Assembly: GCA_034769895.1 (NCBI GenBank)
Contig: CM068369.1
Span: 147,953,574 to 148,017,573, forward strand
Direction: 5' to 3'
From: Magicicada septendecula
Taxonomy: Eukaryota > Arthropoda > Insecta > Hemiptera > Cicadidae
Length of the DNA stretch: 64,000 bases
The notes beneath the pieces are model-generated. The model worked only from the letters and a program-made list of their open reading frames with translations, was not told where the DNA came from and made no database searches. Every line of letters begins with the position of its first letter. Position 1 is the first letter of the stretch. This document shows positions 13,801 to 23,545 of this stretch, one piece after another. The position numbers and the translations under genes were made by a program.

Positions 13801-14060
13801 CGCTGTTGAGTGACATTGCTGACCGTGTAGTGCTAGCTGGACAACTCGGGGCTCCGTCTTCCTTCCTCCGGGCAGCAGACCGGCTCGTACGAAGTTCGTA
13901 GTTTGCGGCGGAGTCCAAGCCTGCGGTCAGTTTTCGGCCGGCGATCTCTACTGGAATGCTCGGTATGTCAGCACCTAGTTGGTTCACGTGCCCCGGTGGG
14001 CTATTTACCGGGGCGCTTGGTCGTTTCCCTGCCGGTTCTTCACAGGGCAGTCCCGATGGA
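10798..14060 (-). pseudogene. Gypsy pol (protease, RT, RNase H, integrase), multiply broken
   Basis: The protease has LTAGLDSAANY (catalytic D kept, DSA instead of the usual DTG/DSG) and the later LLGHHWL, in two frames (14143-13616 and 13743-13417). The RT region has DEKKRTIREQVEEMLRQ, DFRRLNDQTEDVDLPLP, FSTLDLKSGYWQIPLD and the catalytic CLVYLDDIIVYS near 12990-12958. A TGA at about 12709 interrupts NWL-EYIPSF. RNase H (12690-12088) shows FLQTDISQKELGAVLYQ, NELECLAVVWAIKKY and LRTDNKALTWL. The integrase has a zinc-binding H-H-C-C part (GHPGAEETF and CRICALHK) and a DDE triad: LDVMGPYPLT in one frame, then LLTDNGKPLTDHKW and SERRNGEIKKALR in the frame 11571-10798. At least five frame changes separate the domains. 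Confidence 0.85.
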
Positions 14061-14780
14061 AGTGTCTTCCCGGGCAGTAGCGGCACTTGGGCGTTAGGCT
14101 GTTCATTCTTTGTTCCTCTTTCGTGCTTGAGGCCGATCGACACTGCCTCGACCCCCCTACTCGATCCAGGGAGTTTTCAGCAGAGTCATCCCGACCTCGC
14201 GCACGACTATCTTGATCCAATCCGCCTCGATGCTCATTGCCCGTTGTAAAAGTTCCTCTAAAGTTGTAGGCGGCGGGAACCTCAGCTCGGGTCGAAGGCG
14301 TGGCTGCAGCTGTTGTGTAAGCGTGGCTATGCTCGTCCTCTCGTCACCTCCGGGGTACAGACGGCGAAAAAGCTTGATTTTTCTCAGGATGAAGATTTCC
14401 GCCGATTCCTGCCGCTGCTTTTGTCCGTACAGATCGGCCAGCAGCTCTGCGTCGCGTTGCATCCCGCAGAAGTGATGCCGGAAGCGGTCGCAGAACTCGG
14501 GCCAATTTATCTGCAATCCCGTGTATCTCTCTGCCCACGTGGCATCTTCTCCTCGGAGCTGCCGTACTGCGTAATCTGCCCACTGTTCAGGTGGGACTCT
14601 GTAGTCCCGCAGCTGTCGCTCTAGCTGTCGAAGATATCGTTCTGGATCCTCGTACTTGAGGCCATGGTATGTAGCGGTGATCACCGGTGGCAACGTGCAT
14701 CTCAGAGCTGCTGCGAACTGCGCAAAGCCTTGCTCTACCTCAAACCCGGTGTCCCGCTGGGTGTAGCTGTTGGGCGCCAT
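14005..14780 (-). pseudogene. Gypsy gag (capsid and nucleocapsid), frameshifted
   Basis: The start is taken at the ATG at 14780 (MAPNSYTQRD), the first after the primer-binding site. The frame encodes a capsid-like domain with YLRQLERQLRDYRVPPEQW, RFRHHFCGMQRDAELL and LRKIKLFRRLYPG, and stops at 14157. A second frame (14220 to 14005) carries the nucleocapsid with the zinc-knuckle-like CRYCPGRHFHRDC (C-x2-C-x3-H-x4-C). The overlap near 14200 shows a frameshift by indel. In the family, gag forms the virus-like particle and packages element RNA. This copy cannot make a full product. Confidence 0.75.
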
Positions 14781-14846
14781 GTTGTTTTGTGTGCCGGCTG
14801 GTAGCTCTCTGGCGTGGCTGGATCTTGCATCCGCAAGATGATCGTC

Positions 14847-14864
14847 GCTCCACGTTGGGCGCCA
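14847..14864 (-). promoter_or_regulatory. Primer-binding site of the Gypsy element
   Basis: The minus strand reads TGGCGCCCAACGTGGAGC. It begins with the TGG complementary to a tRNA 3' CCA end and lies between the LTR and the gag start at 14780. TGGCGCC-type sites are typical of LTR elements and retroviruses. I have not assigned the tRNA. Confidence 0.65.
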
Positions 14865-15131
14865 CTTCACTCTCACCTCTCTCAGATGACATCGACGCGG
14901 AGTCAGCCGGAAGGAACGGCCGAAGAATAGAACCGGCGTTCTTGCGTCTTCGCCCTCCAGTTCCGCGCCAGCGATGGATTTCGCTGGGACGGCAGCCGAC
15001 TCTACAACCGATGCCGAAACAAGAGGACTGCAGTATGCCACGAGCAGCGGGCGCGGCCTTCTCGCCACAGGTCGTTTTTAGGGCCACCAAAAACACTAGA
15101 GTGTACGATTGACGCCATTTGTCATGCGGCA
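14865..15131 (-). mobile_element. 5' LTR of the Gypsy element
   Basis: The minus-strand segment lies between the TA-rich tail at 15149 and the primer-binding site at 14847-14864. Its identity as an LTR rests on its position just upstream of the primer-binding site and on its homology with the opposed LTR at 6334-6600. The exact outer end (15122 to 15148) and the CA end near 14865 cannot be fixed. Confidence 0.65.
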
Positions 15132-15148
15132 AGCCTTTTGTCCGGTGA

Positions 15149-15180
15149 CTATATATATATATATATAATATATATATATA
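15149..15180. repeat. (TA)n microsatellite, probable tail of a Penelope-like insertion
   Basis: A TA run of about 32 bp lies directly left of the hairpin's outer end. The other Penelope-tail copies also pass into TA-rich runs (15421 onward, 15463-15485), so this probably belongs to the element tail. Confidence 0.8.
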
Positions 15181-15182
15181 TT

Positions 15183-15421
15183 TTACTTTAATGTTTATAA
15201 TTAAATTTACCTCAAGATATACTTTTTTCCTTTAGGAACATGTTTCGAGAGTTCTTGTTCTCTCATCTTCAGCCTTCGCCATCTTGTTTCTCTTGAACAA
15301 AACAACAAGATGAGAAACAAGATGGCGAAGGCTGAAGATGAGAGAACAAGAACTCTCGAAACATGTTCCTAAAGGAAAAAAGTATATCTTGAGGTAAATT
15401 TAGTTATAAACATTAAAGTAA
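15183..15421. repeat. 110-bp hairpin: two head-to-head Penelope-like 3' tails
   Basis: The left arm (15183-15292) and right arm (15312-15421) are reverse complements over 110 bp with a single visible mismatch (AATTAAA against TTTAGTT). A 19-nt loop (15293-15311) separates them. Each arm contains the motif CTCTCGAAACATGTTCC and AAGATGGCGAAGGCTGAAG. A same-family, more diverged copy in left-arm orientation lies at 15500-15595, at the 3' end of the Penelope-like fragment. The hairpin is therefore built from that element's 3' terminal sequence. Confidence 0.9.
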
Positions 15422-15485
15422 TATATACATCAGGAAACGGACTGTAGCAGAAAGTGATTGAAATATATATATATATATATATATT

Positions 15486-16145
15486 ACTATAATACTTATA
15501 ACTATTTTACCTCAAGATGTATTTTTTCTTTAGGGACATGTTTCGGGAGATCCTGTTCTCCCATCTTCAACCTTCGCCATCTTGCTTCTGGTGCAGTATT
15601 TGTGTGTTGGCTTCTGGATGTTATTATGGTGGTTTGTTGGTCTTTGGTCCTTCAATGTTGCATTATTGTGTGTGGTTGTGGTATCTGTTTTTGTATTTTG
15701 TGTATTTTCGATGTTGAGTGCTTTGAATATTGTGTCATGTTTTGTATTGATTTGTATTTGTTCTGGTATTAATTTGTTTTGTGTTTTATGTTTGTAAATC
15801 TGTAAATTTTCCCAAATGTTCATTATGGTGCCTTTGTGTGGTATATGTTTTATTAGTGTTACATTGGTTATGTCTGGGAATTCATGTCCTGTGTTTATTG
15901 CATGTGTGGCTAAATTGGATTTATATATGTTTGGTTTTTTTTATGCATTTAGGTGTTCAAAATAACGTTTTTTCAGCTGTTTTTTTGTTTGTCCTATATA
16001 ACATTTATTGCAATCTTGGCATTCAATTTTGTATATACCGTTGGTTGTTGTATTATCTTTGTTGTGTGAGTTATTTAGATTTTGTAATTTATTTTTATTA
16101 GTTTTGTATGCTATTTTTATATTTAAAAACTCAGATATAGATAAA
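15486..16145 (-). pseudogene. Penelope-like element fragment (PLE-A): GIY-YIG endonuclease domain and 3' tail
   Basis: The minus-strand frame from about 16120 reads IAYKTNKNKLQNLN, then the endonuclease core GIYKIECQDCNKCYIGQTKK, then QLKKRYFEHLNA. A TAA at 15941-15943 interrupts it, after which NLATHAINTGHEFPDITNVT and NIWENLQIYKHKTQNK continue to about 15530. The C-x2-C before YIG and the following arginine/histidine region are typical of Penelope-like endonuclease domains. The reverse transcriptase is absent, so the copy is 5'-truncated at about 16145. After the coding part come the tail copy (15500-15595) and a (TA)n run (15463-15485). Confidence 0.8.
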
Positions 16146-16249
16146 AACTCAGATAAAAATATCAGATCGTCATTGTGTGACTATCGTGAGTGTGAGTTTG
16201 CAATTCGAGAACTCTTTTGCCTCATGTAGCAACCCCCAACCGACGCACC

Positions 16250-16250
<1 letters not shown>

Positions 16251-16282
<32 letters not shown>
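16251..16282. repeat. (AC)n microsatellite
   Basis: A 32-bp dinucleotide run. Confidence 0.93.
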
Positions 16283-16283
<1 letters not shown>

Positions 16284-16740
16284 GTGGTAAAAAATGGTCA
16301 AGAGCATCAGGTGACGATGAACTGATTTATTTAAACGAAAAGACAATACCATACAGAAACAACGTAAAGAAAATAGTATTATTATATATTAATATGAGTT
16401 TTGTAACTGAAAATTTAAATTTTTAACATAATGATTACTTAGATGCATATATGATGTACATGCACACTTATAGGGAGGGACATATACTAGACACATTTTT
16501 GATTCTTCAATTAAAGAGAATTTTTTTTTCCAACTAGTAACTATTTCATTTTACGATACTCTCTCCTCTCCGTAACATTCATTTTTATATGTGACGTAGG
16601 CCTAATGTTCGGACGTAATTCAAATAACCTTCAATTCCTTCAATTCCACTGTCTGGTTGGGTACATAAATAGATTAGATATACATCCAATACTCACTCAC
16701 GCACATGAACGTAACGTCAACTTAAGAATATATATTGGTG

Positions 16741-16741
<1 letters not shown>

Positions 16742-16807
<66 letters not shown>
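16742..16807. repeat. (GT)n microsatellite
   Basis: A GT run of about 66 bp. The cysteine/valine frame across it is an artefact. Confidence 0.95.
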
Positions 16808-16810
<3 letters not shown>

Positions 16811-19800
16811 TGACCAAATATATACAAAATATTAATAATCAGTGGATAATGACAGTGTGGGATTCGATCAGCACTGAGAAGACAAGAACTGAAAGTTGCA
16901 TTAATAATTCAAGTTAAACTTATTAAACGCTTCTGAGCTGACTGGCTGTGGTCTTTTGTTCTTAAAATAGTTTCTATATTCCGACGTTTCGGGGGTACGC
17001 GCGGCAATCACCTCATAGCAGGGACTGGATTGTAGAAGTTCGAAGACTGGAGACAACAGTATTTCCAGTCATCGTTGTTACCAATCTTGAGACATATGCA
17101 TTCTACGAGATCGTAGGTCCCGCTACTTCAGATGGCTGCCGCACGTGTCGCCGGAGCGTAAAGCAACAACAATTTTAAGGACAAAAGTCGACGCTAATCG
17201 TCCCGGTAGCAAAGATTGCTGGCATGGGCTGTAAAATACTTTAAAACTTAATAATAAATTCAACTTAATATTGAAATTGTTGTTACCGTATTGTTTACTG
17301 CTTGTACGTACGTCTTACATCTGTTGTCTTTTATTTTTGTATAGTGTTGAGATGGAAGAAAGAAGCAAAAAAGGGATTCAAAAGGCTTTGTAAGTTCACT
17401 AGAGATGCAATGGTAAACAGAGAATGAACGTATTTGGCGTACCGACCTGTGTATTCAAGAAAGCGGTATAAGGCTTGGCTGTACGAAATTTGCGCATAAG
17501 AAAAGTACTGTTAGTTCACTGTTCACTGGTCGTCAATGTCAGGCGCAAGAATGTAATTTATGCTAATGAAGTGTAACGTACTGGCAAATAAAATAGTTAT
17601 TAATTCAATAAAACTAAATGAAAGATAAGGCCAGTTACCTCTTTGTAGACGAGTGTTCACCACTGGAGAAAACATTTTATTGTAATTATACATCAAGGAT
17701 AAGCTGTTCCTTTTATTGACCTGACCTCGTGATCTTCGCAGTGCGTTGCCCCCACAGGTAAACGCGTTTTGCTTTAAGGCGATTACAAAGGTTAGCTTTT
17801 AATATCTCAATTTTAAAATAAGAAAATCTAGATTTTGAAGAAAGATATTTCCATTTGATCTCGTACCCACTCGAATACTTTTTACCATAGTTTTCATGTC
17901 AAAACAGTATAAAACTGTATTATTTTCATGTCACTTATTTACATATTAAATAAGCTTACATTTATTTAATTAAGTTAAATAAAATGTAACATTTCTAATT
18001 ATTATTTTTTTATTAAAATAAGTAATCAAAACTTATTAACTTATAAGCATATATCTGTTGTTCTTCTTCTTCTATTAGGGACTATACGAATCACCTGTTC
18101 CGGTCCCAAAGAAATAGGCCTATATACACCTCACCAAAACTCTCTAGGTCTTCCTGTAGGCCTACTTCGTTGTACAACAGGCTTATATTGCCAGACTTTC
18201 TTAGGCAACCTGGATCTGGCATCCTATCCTGATGAGCAATCTATCTGTCTTTCTTCTCTGAAATACGATCTTAGATATTTAAAATGCGTATTATCTATGA
18301 AGATTATTTTTAAGCGTACGTCAGAATTTATAAGCTTTTCTGTAACATGTGAAATTTGATTTTTAATTAAAAAAGAAACGTAAATATTTCAAAATGACTT
18401 CTTTACGTATGATATAGGTGTGTGCGTTAACGAGTGAGCATGATACATGTATTTTCTAAACAAGTCTTTCACATACATAAACTAAAATATTTATGCGATA
18501 AAAGGCGTAGTGTGTTCACATAACTAATTTCTTTATATACAGCTTCTTTTATTCTTTCTTTTCTTCTGCCTGTTATTAAAATTTTACTATCATTATTATG
18601 ACTTTAGTTAGCACAAAATAAGAAATTTTGAACAATATACTAAATGTCAATAGAAAAATCATGTGGAGTACGGTCTGTTCACCAGTAGGCTATATGTTAC
18701 CAATCCAAATTTAAATATGATCATAAGAAACTTGAACAGCGGCTTCACTGTCTCAATCTGCGTTGAAGCTTCCGTGAAGGCCTTTGGGATACAAATTAAA
18801 ACTCTTCGGCTTAGGAATCGTATACTTAGTCTGATTAGGTTTTGTTTTAAATTATGAACGTATGCCTAATTTAAATTTGGAACAAAGGTGAATTTTTGCT
18901 GGGAAGAATAAGTACAGACTAAGCGACTATGAGTAAGCTTATCTGCTAATGACGTTTTACATTTATATTAAGGCAATATTTTACCGCAACATATCGAAAT
19001 GTATACGTCCTGTATGACTAACATCGCGTAGGTGGTTATGCTGTTGAATTGCTATTGCTTTCATACAGTGGCGAGGCGTGGGTACATAACATCTGTTGTC
19101 GGTTGTGATAGGGCTAAAACTTAACCTAAAATTAATCATTATACTTGCACAGAATAAATCAGAACACAACTAATCGAATTAAAAATAATATAAACAAACA
19201 GAGAAACACATGACTGAACGAACAAAACACAAATAGGCACGTAGTATTTGCTGGACGTCAGATCTGAAAACGAACATAGCTGCTAACTTAGCTTTTTGCC
19301 GGTTTATACAGCGGCAACACATTGGGTGGTTGAATGTATCCCCCCTCCACAGTTTGCACAGTGACAACTGCTACGAGGTCAATGACCGTACACAGTAAAA
19401 CATTGCCGATGTCTGAGCCGGCAACACAAGACGGTGCAAGCGCCCAGCAGTTCGAAGGCAATGTACACTTTTCTTCAAGTTTCCCTATTAATATTGTACG
19501 GATTTCAAATTATTCAATAACTAATGTATTTATTCTTTAATATAATTAATACTATTTTCTCTTATTTCCAGTACTGTTGCCGCCAGCAACAGCGGTTACA
19601 TAGACGCTACGCTACTGCTTTCATATCAAATACGCAAAAATCTGTAGTGCATCATTTAAAGGTACATAACAAGTGTGTATAAGAGCAATAGGATTACTCC
19701 AGGCCGATCTGAAGTGGAATATAACACGTTACGACTTAACAGGACTGAAGCTTTGTTTTACATTCTACGAGCGAAAGCAACTTCTGTGATTGCCCTTTCT

Positions 19801-20175
19801 CCCTTTATAATATGGTTTGTGTTTCAAGTAAAACACATGCTTCTTTCATTCTGTGATATGCAGATGTCACATTACTGTTCATTCTGTTGGCGTCATAGAT
19901 GTCACCAGAAGAATCTCTTTTCTATCAGCAACACAATAAATCAACTCAATGTGCATCAAAGAGCAGACAAATTAAATTATCCAACAGACAAACATAATCG
20001 GAGATTCCGTTACCGATTGCCACTTTTGTTACTTGTTTCCAACACTGATAATAAATTTTATGTTTTTATAAACGGGCAGTTTTTATGTAACCAACATATA
20101 TAATTTATTTATCGGTAGAGAAACTACACTAAATTATTCACTTGAATCGATTTTATTCACTTTCATTTATAATAT
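16808..20175. other. Unassigned AT-rich DNA with one possible Penelope-like tail
   Basis: No gene is supported. At 16979-16995 the plus strand has ATTCCGACGTTTCGGGGG, whose reverse complement carries CCGAAACGTCGG, resembling the CGAAACRT motif in the Penelope-like tails elsewhere in the window. No coding part accompanies it. Short frames at 18663-18857 and 19675-20103 have no recognisable motif. Confidence 0.45.
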
Positions 20176-20733
20176 TGTTACGACGGTCTACTGGATCGTC
20201 GTAGGTACAGTGGAAACAAAATACAAGACACCAATTATGTCACTGATCACCAGCTTGAATTTTCACAGTTAAACAGTTCGTAATTAACAACACAGTCTCT
20301 TACAACAAATCAAATAAAAATTGTTCACACGCAATAAAAAGTCAAATAATATTAAACACAATTGTATTACAATTATCCCGCCCGATTATAAATCCAATAC
20401 TTCACTATCAACCACTTGAACGCACAGAGTAATATCGCCTGTAATCGCCCGACAATAAACTCGAACCGCACTGTAAATATATCGCAACTATACTGAAACT
20501 GAACGTCGTAGAGTACTGGTATTTATACAACGTTCACAGACCAGAAGATTCCAAACTACGCCTTAGCTCTAAACTACGACGTAATTAATTGGGGCGTTGA
20601 CACAGTCCGCGCGGCTGGCGGCTTCCAGAAAAGTCTCGCGAATGCGTCGAGAATCACGTTTGCCACACACATTAGAGCGAGATTCTTCTGGAACATTCGA
20701 CAAACACGTAGACTGTTCTGTAATGTCGTAACA
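20176..20733 (-). mobile_element. Solo LTR, 558 bp
   Basis: The segment begins TGTTACGAC and ends GTCGTAACA, a perfect 9-bp terminal inverted repeat with the TG...CA ends of LTRs. On the minus strand it carries a TATAAATA box followed about 27 bp later by a TCAGT initiator, which sets the orientation. The flanks (AATAT on the left, TATTT on the right) share only TAT, so a standard 4-5-bp target duplication is not visible. No internal coding region is attached. Length and ends suit Gypsy or BEL/Pao elements, and the superfamily is undecided. Confidence 0.65.
20490..20527 (-). promoter_or_regulatory. LTR core promoter: TATA box and TCAGT initiator
   Basis: The minus strand has TATAAATA at 20527-20520. 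Two overlapping arthropod-type initiators (TTCAGTTTCAGT) follow at about 20503-20492. The spacing from TATA to the first initiator A is about 27 bp, as expected for a Pol II core promoter. Confidence 0.5.
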
Positions 20734-23330
20734 TATTTAAGTTTGAGACTGTATATTATATGTGCAGTCTTGGCTTCATTTTTCTTCTAATGACCTTTCC
20801 GTCACTTGATGTGTACTAATAACTTTACCGTTAATGAAAATGAGAACAATTCGACTATCTTTTTGCAATAGATAATTTATTAAATACACTTACTTGCACT
20901 GCGTGAGCATTTATTTTTTTACGAAAAACGTGTATACTTCAACGGTAGTTCCGTAATAGACAGCACGTCCGCGGCAGCCGCAGTGAACATTTCTGTTGAC
21001 ATCGTCCAAGACGTCAGTACTGTGTTGTGTATGGTGTTATCCGCGGTCCACAACTTAATGTGATTCCCATACAGTATCCTGTCTTTACCGTTCCATTGTT
21101 ATCCACTTTCTTGCTCTGATGGTCATGTCTACTTTCCTCACAGCACATTTATTTAGTTTTTATAATTCAAGAATATTTACCCTTTGTTCATTGTAGGATT
21201 ACAGAACTCTTTTCAGTAGTAGTAAGGATAAGACTTCTGTTGGAAGTAAAGCTTATCTGTCTCGGAACTACGAGTGGACTATCATCAAATCATTAGTTTA
21301 CAATTATATTTTTCTACTTTCATTTAACACTACTAAACGCCGCATATATGTAGCGGATATATTTATATTATTTGTCAATTAGCATACAAGAAGATATGCT
21401 TGAGGACTTTTGAAGGCGAAACAGGCAGTTCTTTGCCTGTGCGTGACGTAACAAAGAAGAAGCCTATATATAATGACGAATTTCGTTTAGCACACGGAAG
21501 AGCCTGAATAAGCCACTCGTAGCCGACTCAGAGAGTTTTTGATTCTATGGTTCGTTTAAATGATTCAATGGCCTGCACTCATTCTGACGGTTACAACTAG
21601 ATCCACTGCTGTCCATTGGAATTGCGCCAGCCTCACTATGTAAGGCAGATCACGTGATAATAGTTACGCTTCGATACTCTTTGATACAACAGTACTCAAT
21701 GGTATTCGTTGATGCCTAAGGCCTAAGTAAGGTTTGTTCCATGGCTGACTGATATTTTATTGAGCAGTTGGGGGTTAATAATATTGTTATTGTTGTTGTT
21801 GTTTTTGTTGTTATTAATATTATCATTTAATTTTGACAAACAAGTAAGCAATTAGCTTATACGTTTCTGTACTAGTGTTATTTAAGACAGCCAATATGTG
21901 GACGCTCTTAACAATTCAACTCGAACAAAGGAAGCATGATTTTAACTACAGTAGTGGTCTGATTATGGAGATAAAGCGTTTCAGTTCTCAATTAGCTTTA
22001 ATTTTATTCGACTAAAAATTGAAACCTCGAGACGTAGTTTAGTCAGTTTAATTGAAACACAATCGTGACAGCCCACTTATTAAATTTTACAAAAAAACGA
22101 AGCAAATAATTTATTTGAATTATAAAAAGTTCTGGCAATAAAGTGAACAATTTAAATTAACTGAAATTGGAATTAACTTACAGCGTGTTAAGTAATTGTT
22201 GTGTAGTATGTTTAGTTGATTACAGGTAGTCTCCGGGTTATGAACCACATAAATTAGGACATTCATAACTCACAAACGGGCGTCCAAGACACCTGATAAG
22301 GAAACTCATAATTAACTTAATAGTGCAGTAAGTAATGCAGGAAACAAATCAGCATGGAGTAAGCGTTTTGTTGATATAGTGTCTTTAAAGTACTATACCA
22401 ACTTGTGCTATACTCGGCTAGCCTGCTTGTATGCTATGTTGTACATTAAGTATATAATTATAGGTATATTATATCATAGCCATTATACTATATTACGTGT
22501 ACTCATAATTGACTATATCAGCCTGGGAATTTAACATATTCACAGGCCTGGAAATTTGATCTCTTCACAAGAAGACAGGAGATATATACAATGATTATAA
22601 GAGCGTAAATATTCTCGTAGTAGAATATAAAATCTATGCAGAAATAATAGCCTACGTATGGAGTCAAAATTTGCAGAACCGATAACCTGTAATGATTGAA
22701 GAACCGAGTGGACTACGCAAAAAACGTTCCAACATAGATAATGTTTTGTACTCAGCAGTTCACAGACAAATTCAGGAATATAACCTGCAAACTCACCTGT
22801 ATTTTGTCTTTCATTGCGTAAGTAGGCAATCATTGTGGCTAGTATGGAAAAATACAGGATTTCCGCAGAATTTAGTATGTGTAATATAAAGCTGCTACCT
22901 GGATACAAGCCTTAATTGGCTGGAGGATATGAGTTTGAACGTATACGTGAGTGATAAGACAAGGGTGACTTATCAACCACAATTTTTAATTTGCACATTA
23001 ATAAAGTTATAGGCTAATAGAATGATAACGCGTAGTTCCTTGAGGGATCAACCCATTATTGAATGGTTCTTCTTGTATACATTATTGTTTCGGATAATCT
23101 GGTATCTATTGCACCAACTGAAGACAACCTCCAGAAACAGATATTCCATTAGATAATTTAGTAAATGATATGGTGGAAGAAAACCAGCCGATGAAACAGA
23201 AGCAATGACTGACTGAGGGTTAGAAGCGCTTCCAGCAAAAATACTTCTAAGCGAGAAGTCCCTGAAGTAATCATCCCACTTTCAGTATCTTAACTGTAAT
23301 GTTATATGTGGATATAACGTAGATCTTGTC
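20734..23330. other. Unassigned AT-rich DNA
   Basis: No gene or element is supported. A 122-codon minus-strand frame at 22540-22908 has no recognisable domain and mixed hydrophobic composition. I do not call it. Confidence 0.5.
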
Positions 23331-23339
23331 AGTAAAATT

Positions 23340-23545
23340 AATAAATAACAAGCAGTATATAGAGTACTTTCAAAGACAATTAGAAACAAAGCTAGATTAG
23401 AGATGCAAATTAGCTTATATATGATACTTTGGTTCTCCATGAACGGAAGCGAAACGTGAGTATTTAAAAAGACCAAGGAACTAAGACTCCGAACATAGGG
23501 GGTGAAATTACTCAGACAAATAACAAATTACAAAGTATTTGTAAA
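23340..23545 (+). pseudogene. Decayed non-LTR reverse transcriptase C-terminal fragment
   Basis: The plus-strand frame from about 23391 reads RLEMQISLYMILWFSMNGSE, followed by a stop and VFKKTKELRLRT, another stop, and GVKLLRQITNYK. This matches the post-polymerase region of insect LINE reverse transcriptases (family pattern Y-G-S-E-x-W-x-x-x-K-K-x-x-x-x-L-x-x-x-E-x-K-x-L-R-x-x-x-x-Y). Two in-frame stops show decay. The assignment is by recalled pattern only and could be coincidental in part. Confidence 0.45.

Larger units (their letters stand above)
10798..15131 (-). mobile_element. Ty3/Gypsy LTR retrotransposon, 3' end missing, inactive
   Basis: Read right to left, the order is 5' LTR, primer-binding site, gag, protease, reverse transcriptase, RNase H and integrase, which is the Ty3/Gypsy order. 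The coding region stops at 10798, where LINE-1 begins. No 3' LTR in the expected orientation follows, and no envelope-like frame was seen. The only other LTR nearby (6334) faces the opposite way. Numerous frameshifts and stops make it a dead copy. It is GC-rich compared with the AT-rich surroundings. Confidence 0.85.

Noticed and set aside
10798..15131. Envelope gene (errantivirus-like) in the Gypsy element
   Set aside because: The coding region ends with the integrase, and the following sequence is LINE-1. No membrane-protein frame was found.
18050..18260. Possible non-LTR retrotransposon tail on the minus strand (PTGRPRESFGE-like reading)
   Set aside because: Only one weak block could be recognised and the frames around it are full of stops.
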